64,000 nucleotides of DNA from Flavobacterium sp. CFS9 (GTDB taxonomy: Bacteria > Bacteroidota > Bacteroidia > Flavobacteriales > Flavobacteriaceae): NCBI RefSeq assembly GCF_041154745.1, contig NZ_AP031573.1, positions 2,232,001 through 2,296,000 on the forward strand, given 5' to 3'. Of the stretch, positions 1-9,102 are shown piece by piece (position 1 is the stretch's first letter; the number at the start of each line of letters is the position of its first letter). The notes under the pieces are model-generated. The model worked only from the letters and a program-made list of their open reading frames with translations. It was not told where the DNA came from and ran no database searches. Position numbers and translations under genes: made by a program.

Positions 1-209
1 TTAACAAACTTGTAATAATCGTCAGGTAAATTTCCAATTGGGAATTGTCTATAAAAACTTCTGAGTTTAAGTGTTTTGTGGGCATTTTCGTCCTTTTCGA
101 CAGATAAGGAAATCTCGAAAATTCGATTTCCTTCATCGTTTGTTAAAGATGAAAAGCCTTCTGCTAATCCTCCCGGGCCGGCGAATATATCTATAATTGG
201 TATTGGCAT
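1..209 (-). CDS. C5 cytosine DNA methyltransferase, N-terminal part (cut by window edge)
   Basis: Reading the minus strand from an ATG at 209 gives an open frame of 69 codons that runs off the left end without a stop. Residues 7-18 read DIFAGPGGLAEG, which is motif I, the S-adenosylmethionine binding loop, of C5 cytosine-specific DNA methyltransferases (Dcm/HhaI family). Motif I at the extreme N-terminus is normal for the family. The catalytic Pro-Cys motif IV and the target recognition domain would lie outside the window, so specificity and any partner restriction enzyme cannot be judged. It could be an orphan enzyme or part of a restriction-modification system. Confidence 0.85.
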   Translation of the reverse strand, partial: MPIPIIDIFAGPGGLAEGFSSLTNDEGNRIFEISLSVEKDENAHKTLKLRSFYRQFPIGNLPDDYYKFV

Positions 210-392
210 TAGGATAAAATAAGTTTAATTTTAAGGTAAATGATCAGATTAAACAAATATAGGTTTAATAACTAATTACATCATTATGGAAAACCGTACT
301 ATCTTAAAAATTCTACTTAGACAAGTGTATTAATAAATAAAAAGTTATAATAGCGTATTTATACGTGTTTTTATTCTAAGTTAAAAAATATC

Positions 393-2855
393 CTATTTCT
401 CCCTCTTCCCCCATTTAATTTTCATTTTTCCGTTATCGTCAATGGCAAGTAGATGCAAGACAATCCCGCGTTCACGGACGGCATCGCGTTCGGCTTGGGT
501 GGCGAGTTTGGCGTCGTTTTTAGAGTTTCGGAGGGGGATGGTGAGGGCGAGATTGGTGCCTCGTCCGAAAGAGTAAATTCCGTTGACATCGATGTTGAGC
601 ACATTGGAACTTATGGTGAGATCGTTGACGTCGATCTGCTCTCCGCGCATATTGAGCTGACCGGACAAATCGCTAAAGGTTATGTTCTCGACATCACGAA
701 ACGGAAAAGCAAATTTTCCGATTTTCACAATAGGTTCAAAGTTAACCAAAGCTCCCTGATTGACTTTAAAATCTAGTTTTCCGCGCATCGAGTTGCTAAT
801 CAATTCGCCACGGCTATTGATAAAACCGTTTACGCTGGCTTTACTCGTTAGTTTTCCCTTGATGTTGTTGGGGCTAAAGGACTGAATACCGAAGTTGTTA
901 AACGATTTCAGAAAGCTTGCAATTTCGACCCTGTTTACCTGAGCATTCGAACTAAAAGCATAATTTTTCCCGTTTGGTACCACTTCACTGTCAAAAGTTA
1001 CAGTACCTCCCGACGTTTGCAGCGAACCGTTTTTGATCACCAGTTTCGAATCCAGCATCTGAATTCGGGCGGTGGTATTGGTCGCAACGAGTTTATTGTA
1101 ATTGATTTTATCGGCTTTGATATCGATTACCACCGAGCATTTGTCGATGACACTTCTCAGGTGATTCGAAATCGTGGGTCTTTTGGTCATTTTGGCCGAG
1201 CCTTTTACTTTTTGTGAACTGGCTAAAACACCCAGAAATTGTTTGAGATCGATATTAGGGCAATAGATTTTCCAGTTGACAATCATTTTTTCGGGAGCAT
1301 CATAATAGAGGTTCAGGAAATTGTCAATTTGCCCTTCGATGAAAATTGTATTCTTATTGTGTTTGTAAGCGATTTGTTTGATGAGTAAAGCTTTCTCGGT
1401 AAAGTCAAGATGAATGTTGGTTTTTACAGCACGAACATTCTTCGGAATATAATGAAACGAGGCGTCGTCAACATCTATTTTACCAATAAAACGCGGTTTG
1501 GTAATGTACAGGTCAACAATGTCAAACTGAAACGCCAGGTTGGCTTTGGCATGACCGCTTGTAAACTGAATCCACTTGTCGTTGCTTATTTGGTTGAGTC
1601 TTTCAATGTCGAAATCAGAACTTAGATTTCCGGTGGCCACCGGTTTCTCGAGATTATTGATCGACAATTGCGGAATGGTAAGCGGAATGTTTTCGTATTC
1701 CCCCGTAAATTTCGTTAAAATAATAGCCGAATTGGCATCGTTATAACCGGCCGTTGGTTTGAAATTATTGGTAAAAATGCCTTTAAAGTGGCAGTCTTTA
1801 ATCAATCCGTCCGGTATAGAAAGTTCGTTGTTTTGGGCAATTGCCTGAACGACAATTCTGGGATCACCTTCGGCATTAAAATCGCCTTTGATGTCGCAAT
1901 TCACCTCAATTTCTTTTTTTAGATTAAATCGGTTAAGCTTAGAGCTGATGTTTGCCGATAATAAATTCGACGCATTTTGCCACAAAATACTCGTACTGAT
2001 ATTGATTCCGAACAGCGCATTACCTTTGGCCAGATTAAAAAAAGCGATAATATCAAAAGAGTCTGTTCCAATTTTCAGATCCTTAGTCACGACATCAATT
2101 CTGTCTTTTGGAGCGGAGTAAGCCACTGCAAAAGTACCTTTGAGCTCTTTTTCTTTGGCAAAACTTCCGTGTACGGTATTAAAGGCCAAACTCTTAATTT
2201 GGGTGTTCAGATAAACATCGGTTTGCCAGTTGTCGCCATCATGTTCTATCTTTGACTGTAAGTGATCGACATCAAAATCAAACAATTTATGCCCAAGCAG
2301 ATTGTTTAAAGTGAAGTGAACTCCGTTTAGTTCGATTTGGTCAATTGTAGTTTCGGTATTGGACTTGTCTTCCGGTGCTTTTTTCTTTTTCGGCTTAAAA
2401 ATATTGGCATTCGAATAACCGTTCGGTGCTTTATACACATAAATAGCCGCGTCGTTGATCAGGATTTTATGAATATTGATTTCGTTTTGAATTAAACTCC
2501 AAACATTCAGACGTACTTCAATTTCTTTGGCTTTCAATAAAGTGTGTTGGTGCGTGGCCCATTGATTGTCTTTGACTTCAACTTCTTTTAAAGCCAAAGT
2601 AAAGTTAGGGAAACCAGTTAGAAACTTATAATGAAAATCGCCAATGTGAAATTTCCCGTTGATGTTTTCATTGATTTTAGTGTTGATCTTGGTAATGATT
2701 TCGGCTTTATTTCGATTAAAATAAATTGACAATCCGCCACAAGCAAGAAGGAGTAAAGCAGTAAGTCCCAGAATGAAAAAGCCAAAACGTCTGGCATATC
2801 TTCTAAAATGAAGCGATTGAAAAAAGTTTTTTATGCGTAGTAAAGTGGCTTTCAT
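393..2855 (-). CDS. AsmA family protein
   Basis: 820 residues. A short basic N-terminus is followed by one membrane segment at about residues 25-47 and then a long, beta-rich periplasmic body. The start of the body (about residues 50-140) and the C-terminal part (about 560-790) fit the AsmA/AsmA_2 pattern of repeated short beta segments. AsmA-like proteins are inner-membrane anchored bridge-like proteins implicated in envelope biogenesis and in moving phospholipid to the outer membrane; that role here is inferred from the family. Length is within the range of Bacteroidota homologues. The gene stands alone, transcribed away from the thioredoxin gene. Confidence 0.85.
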   Translation of the reverse strand: MKATLLRIKNFFQSLHFRRYARRFGFFILGLTALLLLACGGLSIYFNRNKAEIITKINTKINENINGKFHIGDFHYKFLTGFPNFTLALKEVEVKDNQWATHQHTLLKAKEIEVRLNVWSLIQNEINIHKILINDAAIYVYKAPNGYSNANIFKPKKKKAPEDKSNTETTIDQIELNGVHFTLNNLLGHKLFDFDVDHLQSKIEHDGDNWQTDVYLNTQIKSLAFNTVHGSFAKEKELKGTFAVAYSAPKDRIDVVTKDLKIGTDSFDIIAFFNLAKGNALFGINISTSILWQNASNLLSANISSKLNRFNLKKEIEVNCDIKGDFNAEGDPRIVVQAIAQNNELSIPDGLIKDCHFKGIFTNNFKPTAGYNDANSAIILTKFTGEYENIPLTIPQLSINNLEKPVATGNLSSDFDIERLNQISNDKWIQFTSGHAKANLAFQFDIVDLYITKPRFIGKIDVDDASFHYIPKNVRAVKTNIHLDFTEKALLIKQIAYKHNKNTIFIEGQIDNFLNLYYDAPEKMIVNWKIYCPNIDLKQFLGVLASSQKVKGSAKMTKRPTISNHLRSVIDKCSVVIDIKADKINYNKLVATNTTARIQMLDSKLVIKNGSLQTSGGTVTFDSEVVPNGKNYAFSSNAQVNRVEIASFLKSFNNFGIQSFSPNNIKGKLTSKASVNGFINSRGELISNSMRGKLDFKVNQGALVNFEPIVKIGKFAFPFRDVENITFSDLSGQLNMRGEQIDVNDLTISSNVLNIDVNGIYSFGRGTNLALTIPLRNSKNDAKLATQAERDAVRERGIVLHLLAIDDNGKMKIKWGKREK

Positions 2856-3099
2856 CTGGAAGAATTTTCAGGATCACTAAAGATAAGGTAAAAAACTTAC
2901 GTTTCTTTAAAAAGATGAATTTCGACCTTACGTAGGTTAAAACTTATGATTTTTACTTTTTGAATGAATATAATTAATGACAATACATTTATAATGAAAA
3001 CTAATTTGGTTATGGTGTTTCATTTGTATTTAATTTTTAAATTTGTGGTCTAGTTTGAAACGAAATAATTCAGACAATAATTTTAAAAGACAAAAAATT

Positions 3100-3417
3100 A
3101 TGGCATTAGCAATTACAGATGCTACTTTTGATGAAGTAGTTTTGAAGTCAGATAAACCGGTAATGGTAGATTTTTGGGCAGCATGGTGCGGTCCTTGTAG
3201 AATGGTTGGTCCAATCATTGACCAATTAAGCGACGAATACGCAGGTAAAGTAGTGGTAGGTAAAGTAGATGTAGATGCTAACCAGGAATTTGCTGCAAAA
3301 TACGGTGTTCGTAATATACCAACTGTTTTGGTTTTTCATAACGGTGAAGTAGTAGGAAAACAAGTAGGAGTTGCTCCTAAACAAACCTACGCAGATAGTT
3401 TAGACGCTTTGTTGTAA
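3100..3417 (+). CDS. trxA: Thioredoxin
   Basis: 105 residues, the usual thioredoxin length. The redox motif WCGPC is at residues 29-33, and NIPT with the conserved cis-proline lies further on. The protein reduces disulfides in cytosolic clients and is itself reduced by thioredoxin reductase. A longer in-frame start exists 57 bases upstream, but the ATG at 3100 gives the standard N-terminus (MALAITDATF) and the extra segment has no thioredoxin character. A possible -7 box TAAATTTG sits at 3038-3045, though no convincing TTG is at the right distance. A stem-loop terminator follows directly, so the gene is probably monocistronic. Confidence 0.97.
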   Translation: MALAITDATFDEVVLKSDKPVMVDFWAAWCGPCRMVGPIIDQLSDEYAGKVVVGKVDVDANQEFAAKYGVRNIPTVLVFHNGEVVGKQVGVAPKQTYADSLDALL

Positions 3418-3442
3418 TCGAAAGATTATAATTTATATAAAG

Positions 3443-3472
3443 AAGGTTCGGCGAAAGTCGGACCTTTTTTAT
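3443..3472 (+). terminator. Intrinsic terminator of trxA
   Basis: An 8-bp stem (AAGGTTCG with CGGACCTT, one G-U pair), an 8-base loop and a T-run follow 26 bases after the trxA stop. Confidence 0.85.
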
Positions 3473-3482
3473 TTGTTTTTTT

Positions 3483-3595
3483 TGCCACAGATTAAAGGAA
3501 TTTTCATGGATTTTTTTTAAAATCATTTTAATCTGTGTAATCTGTAGCAAGAGATTTATTATTCGTGCTAATTAGTGAAATTAGTGGCAAAGTTT
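3483..3595. repeat. Dispersed intergenic repeat (GCCACAGATT / GCCACGAATT family)
   Basis: The segment begins GCCACAGATTAAAGG, continues to TTTTAATCTGTG and TAATCTGTAGC (inverted relative to the start), and ends with a second type of half unit, ATTAGTGGC. Related half units recur at 43080-43158 and 43925-43987. It lies between trxA and the aminopeptidase gene and has no coding potential. Confidence 0.7.
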
Positions 3596-3630
3596 TTTTT
3601 ATTTTTAACGAATCTTATATTTCTTTAAAA

Positions 3631-6204
3631 ATGAAAATTTCCTCCAGCTTACTCTGCTTTTTTGTGTTTATTACAATTGGTTTTTCCCAATCAAAGTCAA
3701 AAGAAAAACTGATTCTAGAGGACGGTGTTTCAGAACAGTTAGCGCATTTTCGAAAAAAGCAGATTTCTAAACTTACTTACGAACTGTCTTTTGAAATTCC
3801 GGAGAAAAAAGCGGAGTTTATTAACGCCGAATTGGTGTTGGACCTTATTCTTGCTGACGGGAGTGAGTCTTTGTATCTTGATTTTAAAGAGAAATCTCAA
3901 AATATTAAATCAGTTACAGCAAACGGGAAAAGTATCCCAATTGTGCATCAAAAAGGACATATCATAATTCCCGCGGAGCGTTTGACAAAAGGAAAAAATA
4001 CGATTGCAATCTCTTTTATTGCAGGAGATTTGTCCTTAAATCGAAATGATGACTTCCTGTATACTTTACTGGTTCCTGATCGTGCCAGCACTTTATTCCC
4101 GTGTTTTGATCAGCCGGATATAAAAGCAACTTATAAATTGAAGTTAACAGTTCCAAAAGACTGGTCGGTTTTGGCTGGGGGGCATGTGGAGGAGAAATTT
4201 GAAAAAGGTGATTTTACAAGTTACACCTTTGGAGAATCCGATAAAATGAGTACTTATTTGTTCTCTTTTGTAGCAGGAAAGTTTAAAAGCATCACTCAGG
4301 TACCAGGTTTAGAAATGACCATGTTGTATCGTGAGAACAGCCCTGAAAAGTTAAAAACAAGTACCGATACCATTTTTAAATTGCACCAGCAATCCTTAGA
4401 CTTTTTAGAAAAATATACGAATTACAAATTTCCGTTTCAGAAGCTAGATTTTGCTTCGATTCCTGTTTTTCAATATGGCGGAATGGAGCATGTTGGAGCG
4501 ATACAATATAAGGAATCGACCTTATTTTTGGACAATAGTGCCACAGACAGCGAGAAACTCGATCGTGCTAAATTAATTGCTCATGAAACCTCGCACATGT
4601 GGTTTGGAGATTTGGTTACCATGAAATGGTTTGATGATGTCTGGATGAAAGAGGTTTTTGCCAATTTCATGGCCGACAAAATCATGAATCCGATTTTTCC
4701 GAAAGTCAACCATAATTTACAGTTTCTAACCGCACACGTTCCTAATGCATATGGTGAAGATCGTTCGCTGGGTACACATCCAATCAAACAAAATCTCGCC
4801 AATCTTAAAAATGCAGGATCGCTTTACGGCGCCATTATTTACAACAAAGCACCTATTATGATGCGCCAGTTAGAAGCTTCAATGGGGAAAGTGGCTTTTC
4901 AGAAAGGAATTGAAAAGTACATTAAAAAGTACGCCAACGATAATGCCGACTGGAACAATCTGGTGGAAATTCTGGATGCCGAAACGCCTTTGGATATGAA
5001 AAAATGGAGTGAAGTCTGGGTGAATAAATCTGGAAGAGCCATTTTCACAGATAAGATTGCCTATGATGCTCAAAACCGAATTTCGAGCTTTGAAATTACA
5101 CAGCAGGCAGAAGATCATTCGGCTAACATATGGCCTCAGATCTTTGATATTGGTTTGGTTTATCCCAACAGCGTAAAAGTGATCAGCGCTGTTATAAAAG
5201 ACAAAAATCTGTCGCTGAAAGAAGCTATTGGACTTGAAAAACCAATAGCGGTTATATACAATTACAATGGTTTCGGATATGGTGTTTTTCCGCTTGACGG
5301 GAATAATGTAGAGTCTGTTTTGAGTCTGAAGGATGAGGTGGCAAGAGCTTCGACTTACATTAATATTTATGAAAATACTTTAACGGGAAATGTGGCTCCA
5401 ACAAAAGCTTTCGATTGTTTTGTGAAAGGAATTCAGCAGGAGCAAAACGAATTGGTACTGAAAATAATTACCAATCAAACGAGTGCGATTTTTTGGAAAT
5501 ATCTCACACAAAAACAGCAAAATATAGCGCAAAAACAGCTTGACGAAGTAGTTTTAGATCGTTTGAAGACCAATTTGCCTAGCAATATTAAGAAAACGTT
5601 GTTTAATCTGTTCAGTTCGATTGCTTATTCCGATTCAGGAAAAGCAAAACTTTATGCAATTTGGAGTAAAGAAACAGTAATCTCCGGTTTAAAATTAAAC
5701 GAAGACGATTATACAAACATGGCTATGAATCTGGCTATATTTAAACATGAAAAAGCGGATGAGATTTTGAATAAAACCAGAACTTCAATTAGTAATCCCG
5801 ACAAGCAAAAACGATTTGAATTTCTGCTTCCTTCATTGTCTAAAGACGAAGCAGTGCGCGATGCTTTTGTGCAGTCCTTAAAAGACGATGCCAACAGAGA
5901 AAAAGAAGCATGGGTTTCTGTAGGTTTAGCGAATATAAATCATCCTTTACGTCAGGAAAGTGCTCAGAAGTATATTAGATTTTCACTAGATTTGGTTGAC
6001 GAAATTCAGAGAACGGGAGATATCTTTTTTCCAAAAGACTGGCTGAACAATACAATTGGAAAATATTCGTCGAAATATGCTTTTGATGAGGTACAGCGAT
6101 TTTTAAAAGAGAATTCTAATTTTAGTCCAATTCTGAAAAGAAAATTAATGCAGGCAACCGACGGTTTGTACCGCGCACAAAATATTAAAAAAGAAACCGA
6201 ATGA
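3631..6204 (+). CDS. M1 family metallo-aminopeptidase
   Basis: 857 residues from the ATG at 3631, which puts a clear signal peptide (to about residue 20, ending GFSQ) at the N-terminus; a start 66 bases upstream would bury it. The zinc site HETSH begins at residue 318, with the third ligand Glu in WMKEVFANF 18 residues later. The substrate-binding GxMEN-like motif reads GGMEH at about 283-287, a variation also known in other M1 enzymes. The enzyme removes N-terminal amino acids from peptides, probably in the periplasm. The stop codon overlaps the start of the DUF58 gene by 4 bases, so the two are likely translationally coupled. Confidence 0.93.
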   Translation: MKISSSLLCFFVFITIGFSQSKSKEKLILEDGVSEQLAHFRKKQISKLTYELSFEIPEKKAEFINAELVLDLILADGSESLYLDFKEKSQNIKSVTANGKSIPIVHQKGHIIIPAERLTKGKNTIAISFIAGDLSLNRNDDFLYTLLVPDRASTLFPCFDQPDIKATYKLKLTVPKDWSVLAGGHVEEKFEKGDFTSYTFGESDKMSTYLFSFVAGKFKSITQVPGLEMTMLYRENSPEKLKTSTDTIFKLHQQSLDFLEKYTNYKFPFQKLDFASIPVFQYGGMEHVGAIQYKESTLFLDNSATDSEKLDRAKLIAHETSHMWFGDLVTMKWFDDVWMKEVFANFMADKIMNPIFPKVNHNLQFLTAHVPNAYGEDRSLGTHPIKQNLANLKNAGSLYGAIIYNKAPIMMRQLEASMGKVAFQKGIEKYIKKYANDNADWNNLVEILDAETPLDMKKWSEVWVNKSGRAIFTDKIAYDAQNRISSFEITQQAEDHSANIWPQIFDIGLVYPNSVKVISAVIKDKNLSLKEAIGLEKPIAVIYNYNGFGYGVFPLDGNNVESVLSLKDEVARASTYINIYENTLTGNVAPTKAFDCFVKGIQQEQNELVLKIITNQTSAIFWKYLTQKQQNIAQKQLDEVVLDRLKTNLPSNIKKTLFNLFSSIAYSDSGKAKLYAIWSKETVISGLKLNEDDYTNMAMNLAIFKHEKADEILNKTRTSISNPDKQKRFEFLLPSLSKDEAVRDAFVQSLKDDANREKEAWVSVGLANINHPLRQESAQKYIRFSLDLVDEIQRTGDIFFPKDWLNNTIGKYSSKYAFDEVQRFLKENSNFSPILKRKLMQATDGLYRAQNIKKETE

Positions 6205-7127
6205 AAATTGAATCGGAAATAGAAAAAGTCTCCAGTTTTCAACATCTCGAAATGCTTGCCAATCAGGTGGTAGAAGGATTTATTTCGGGGATGCACAAAA
6301 GTCCGTTTCATGGATTTTCGGCAGAGTTTGCTGAGCATAAAGTGTATAATGCCGGAGAAAGTACGAAACATATCGACTGGAAGCTGTTTGCCAAAACAGA
6401 TCGTTTGTACACCAAACGTTTTGAGGAAGAAACCAATTTGAGATGTCATATTATTGTCGATAATTCATCGTCTATGCATTATCCTGAATTGAAATCAAAT
6501 CAGCCCTTTTACGAAAAGAAAATAGGGTTTTCAGTTCTGGCTTCTGCTGTATTGATGAATATTCTTAAAAAACAACGTGATGCTGTTGGTTTGAGCGTGT
6601 TCTCGGACAGTTATGAATATTATGCTCCGGAGAAAGGAAGTGATCGCCATCACAGAATGCTGCTCAATAAATTAGAACAGTTACTGGAACAGCCAAAAGC
6701 TAAAAAAAGTACCGATACGATTACGTATCTGCATCAGATTGCGGAGAAAATGCATCGTCGTTCGATGATTATTCTTTTTACAGACATGTTTCAGGCCGAA
6801 GAGGATGAGAAGCTTTTTAACGCCTTACAGCATTTGAAACACAACAAACATAAAGTAGTACTGTTTCATGTGGTTGATGATCAAACAGAACTAAAGTTTG
6901 ACTTTGATAACACACCGCGTAAGTTCATTGACTTAGAATCGGGTGAAGAAGTATCGATTTTTGCCGATAATGTAAAAGCGGAATATGAAAAAAGGGTAGA
7001 AGGGTATTTTAAAAACCTGGCTTTAACCTGTGCAAAGAACCATATTAAGTACGTTCCGGTAAATGTAGGCGATAATTTTGAAAAAATATTGACGACATAT
7101 TTGGTTGAAAAACAAAACTTTGGCTAA
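6201..7127 (+). CDS. DUF58 domain protein (von Willebrand A-like)
   Basis: 308 residues with no membrane segment. The conserved DUF58 core (GxSxEFAEHKVYNAGESTKHIDWK) spans about residues 38-61, and a MIDAS-type metal site DNSSS occurs at 87-91, as in von Willebrand factor A domains. DUF58 proteins often sit beside MoxR-type ATPases; none is seen here, so its partner is unclear. The start overlaps the aminopeptidase stop as ATGA. The biochemical role is unknown. Confidence 0.9.
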   Translation: MKIESEIEKVSSFQHLEMLANQVVEGFISGMHKSPFHGFSAEFAEHKVYNAGESTKHIDWKLFAKTDRLYTKRFEEETNLRCHIIVDNSSSMHYPELKSNQPFYEKKIGFSVLASAVLMNILKKQRDAVGLSVFSDSYEYYAPEKGSDRHHRMLLNKLEQLLEQPKAKKSTDTITYLHQIAEKMHRRSMIILFTDMFQAEEDEKLFNALQHLKHNKHKVVLFHVVDDQTELKFDFDNTPRKFIDLESGEEVSIFADNVKAEYEKRVEGYFKNLALTCAKNHIKYVPVNVGDNFEKILTTYLVEKQNFG

Positions 7128-7165
7128 ATAATTTAAAATTTATTTAATTTTTTTTCAAAAAACAC

Positions 7166-7195
7166 TTGCAGAAACGAAATTCTGTACTATCTTTG
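7166..7195 (+). promoter_or_regulatory. Promoter of first tRNA-Asp
   Basis: TTG at 7166-7168, a 19-base spacer, then TATCTTTG at 7188-7195. This is a full match to the Bacteroidota sigma-A type promoter (TTG, about 19, TAnnTTTG). The same element is conserved before the second copy. Confidence 0.85.
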
Positions 7196-7213
7196 CAACC
7201 GCAATAACGCAGA

Positions 7214-7287
7214 GGTTTGGTAGTTCAGTTGGTTAGAATACATGCCTGTCACGCATGGGGTCGCGGGTTCGAGTCCCGTCCAGACCG
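7214..7287 (+). tRNA. tRNA-Asp (GTC), copy 1
   Basis: 74 nucleotides. The acceptor GGTTTGG pairs with CCAGACC (one G-U), the discriminator is G, the anticodon stem CATGC/GCATG encloses CTGTCAC with anticodon GTC at 7248-7250, and the T arm contains GGTTCGAGTCC. CCA is not encoded. It is identical to the copy at 7790-7863. Confidence 0.97.
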
Positions 7288-7297
7288 CAATATTGGG

Positions 7298-7327
7298 AAA
7301 AGCCTTTCTTAACGGAAAGGCTTTTTT
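7298..7327 (+). terminator. Terminator of first tRNA-Asp
   Basis: AAGCCTTTC pairs with GAAAGGCTT around a short loop and is followed by a T-run, 11 bases after the tRNA. Confidence 0.85.
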
Positions 7328-7463
7328 GCCCAAATACGGTATCTAAGATTAGTTGTGTTGTTTTGCTACGACTTTGTAACTCGTAGCTGGTTTAGTAGTT
7401 AGACCAATGAAAAGCTTTCCACTTTTGTGGATGGCTTTTTTGATTTAGGGCTATTCTGAATTT

Positions 7464-7530
7464 AAACGCAAAGTTCGCTAAGGTTTACGCGAAGTCCGCA
7501 AAGTTTTTATAAGCTTTGTGGACTTTTTTG
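7464..7530. repeat. Dispersed repeat, CGCAAAG/CGCTAAG family, copy A
   Basis: It begins ACGCAAAGTTCGCTAAGG, contains TTTACGCGAAGTCCGCAAAG, and folds back through CTTTGTGGACTT: AAGTCCGCAAAG and CTTTGTGGACTT pair with one wobble. This is one of seven copies in the window (7464, 7546, 7921, 15942, 28650, 29160, 43860). Confidence 0.8.
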
Positions 7531-7545
7531 TTTTTAGGTGTTTGG

Positions 7546-7616
7546 TTGAACCGCAAGGAACGCTAAGATTTACGCGAAGTCCGCAAAGTTTTTTATAAGT
7601 TTTGTAGACTTTGGAC
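7546..7616. repeat. Dispersed repeat, CGCAAAG/CGCTAAG family, copy B
   Basis: It begins GAACCGCAAGGAACGCTAAG, continues ATTTACGCGAAGTCCGCAAAG, and is followed by a partial fold-back TTTGTAGACTTTGG. It is a second copy 80 bases after copy A in the same gap between the tRNA-Asp genes. Confidence 0.8.
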
Positions 7617-7742
7617 TTTCAGTTTCGTAGTCTTTGTGATTAAAAAGAAAGTAAATTCTTCTTTTTTGATTTTATGGTCAAATTTTAAAATATTGGAATT
7701 TAATTGATTAAAAATTAATTGAAATTTATTCGTAAAAAATGC

Positions 7743-7772
7743 TTGCAGAAACGAAATTCTGTTGTATTTTTG
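7743..7772 (+). promoter_or_regulatory. Promoter of second tRNA-Asp
   Basis: TTG at 7743-7745, a 19-base spacer and TATTTTTG at 7765-7772. The spacer sequence is nearly the same as in the first copy, so the promoter was duplicated with the tRNA. Confidence 0.85.
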
Positions 7773-7789
7773 CACTCGCAATAACGCAC

Positions 7790-7863
7790 GGTTTGGTAGT
7801 TCAGTTGGTTAGAATACATGCCTGTCACGCATGGGGTCGCGGGTTCGAGTCCCGTCCAGACCG
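7790..7863 (+). tRNA. tRNA-Asp (GTC), copy 2
   Basis: 74 nucleotides, identical to the copy at 7214-7287. The anticodon GTC is at 7824-7826. It has its own promoter and terminator, so the two genes are independent transcription units created by a tandem duplication of about 165 bases. Confidence 0.97.
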
Positions 7864-7875
7864 CAATATTGGAAG

Positions 7876-7903
7876 AAGCCTTTCTTAATGGAAAGGCTTT
7901 TTT
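7876..7903 (+). terminator. Terminator of second tRNA-Asp
   Basis: AAGCCTTTC and GAAAGGCTT form the stem, followed by T6. It is nearly identical to the first copy's terminator. Confidence 0.85.
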
Positions 7904-7920
7904 GTTTTTATAGCTTTTAG

Positions 7921-8020
7921 GTTTAACCGGAAAGAGCGCTAAGATTTACGCAAAGTTCGCAAAGTTTTAATTTAGCTTTGCGAACTTTGCGTTTTTTCCT
8001 TTGTGGACTTTGCGGTTAAG
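7921..8020. repeat. Dispersed repeat, CGCAAAG/CGCTAAG family, copy C (long fold-back)
   Basis: The most complete copy. It starts GTTTAACCGGAAAG and ends CTTTGCGGTTAAG, so the outer ends are inverted repeats. The core CAAAGTTCGCAAAG (7951-7964) pairs with CTTTGCGAACTTTG. The whole 100 bases could fold as one long hairpin. Confidence 0.8.
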
Positions 8021-8111
8021 TCTTAATGAGCAGCTTTGGAATTTGGTATTTCAAACAATTGAAATTTAATTTTCTTATATTTAAAGTTGCAAAAACATTG
8101 TATAAACTCCA

Positions 8112-8936
8112 ATGGAATATTCCGGTCAGAAATTAGATAAGTATTACATCAAAAAAGTAGATGCTGATAAAAAAAGCATTTACTGTCACCACGATTTGAT
8201 GGGGGAGTTGTTTGTGCCTACGCATAAACACGACAAAGCACAGCTATTGTATGCCGAAGGAGATGTTGTTTTTGTAACAACCGAAACTAAAACCTATTTT
8301 TTACCGGCAAGACATTTTATTTGGATTCCGAGTGGAGTAGAGCACAGCATTGAACCGAAGTCGGAAAGTGTTACAATGCGAAACCTGTATTTTCCGATTG
8401 AAAAAGATGAAGACGAGTTTTATAAGAATGAGGGAATTTATCCTGTCAATAATTTACTGCTTCAAATGATGCTTTTTACAAATCGATGGAATGGCGATCT
8501 TAAAAAAGGAACGCCAAACTTTACCATTGCTAAAGCTATAAAAGCGATTCTGCCTCAAATATGTACTGCTAATTTGCCTTTGGGATTACCGCAGCCGAAA
8601 GACAAACGACTTGGGAAGATTTTACGTCATATCGAAAATAATCTGGGAGAAACGATTCTGTTTGCCGATGTGGCGCATGAATTCGGGTATAGCGAACGCT
8701 CTTTGTATCGCTTGTTTCAAAAAGATCTCGGAATGTCCTTCATTCAATATTACACTATTCGGAGAATTTTAAAGGCTATCGAGTTGTTATTGGAAAGAAA
8801 GCTTTCGGTAAAAGAGGTAGCCGAAGAAGTTGGATATAATAGTGTCCCGACTTTTAGTAATACTTTTTTCAAAATCTTAGGACAAAGACCTTCTGATTAC
8901 TTAAACGGTGAGGAGATTTTAGGCCGAGGAAAATGA
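8112..8936 (+). CDS. AraC family transcriptional regulator
   Basis: 274 residues. The N-terminal half looks like a cupin-type sensor (HKHDKAQLLYAEGDV at about 38-52, then HFIWIPSGVEHSI). The last 108 residues (about 167-274) form the double helix-turn-helix of AraC/XylS regulators, with FADVAHEFGYSERSLYRLFQ and VKEVAEEVGYNSVPTFSNTF as the two recognition units. It lies directly upstream of, and on the same strand as, the efflux operon at 9174-13313, so control of that operon is a reasonable inference; the ligand is unknown. Confidence 0.92.
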   Translation: MEYSGQKLDKYYIKKVDADKKSIYCHHDLMGELFVPTHKHDKAQLLYAEGDVVFVTTETKTYFLPARHFIWIPSGVEHSIEPKSESVTMRNLYFPIEKDEDEFYKNEGIYPVNNLLLQMMLFTNRWNGDLKKGTPNFTIAKAIKAILPQICTANLPLGLPQPKDKRLGKILRHIENNLGETILFADVAHEFGYSERSLYRLFQKDLGMSFIQYYTIRRILKAIELLLERKLSVKEVAEEVGYNSVPTFSNTFFKILGQRPSDYLNGEEILGRGK

Positions 8937-8944
8937 ATTTTTTC

Positions 8945-8998
8945 AGGCAGATAGTCAAAACATAAAATAAAATCTGCAAAATCTGCGTGAACCTAAAA
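8945..8998. repeat. Possible dispersed intergenic repeat (AAATCTGC...TCTGCGTGAAC)
   Basis: The gap contains CAGGCAGATAGTC, then AAAATCTGCAAAATCTGCGTG, which resembles the half units of the GCCACAGATT-type repeats. Only one copy of this variant is seen here, so the assignment is tentative. Confidence 0.35.
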
Positions 8999-9102
8999 AA
9001 CGAGCAAATATTATATCTGTTTTTTAATAGTTTGTTTTTCAGTGCTTCAATTGAATTTTTTGTAAAAACAAGATTTTAACATTTGTCCGAAATGAATATG
9101 TT

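Noticed and set aside
2856-3099. Riboswitch or small RNA upstream of trxA
   Set aside because: Only AT-rich sequence with a possible -7 box; no conserved fold was recognisable.
6006-6449. 147-residue frame on - strand
   Set aside because: It is antisense to the aminopeptidase and DUF58 gene junction; no family features.
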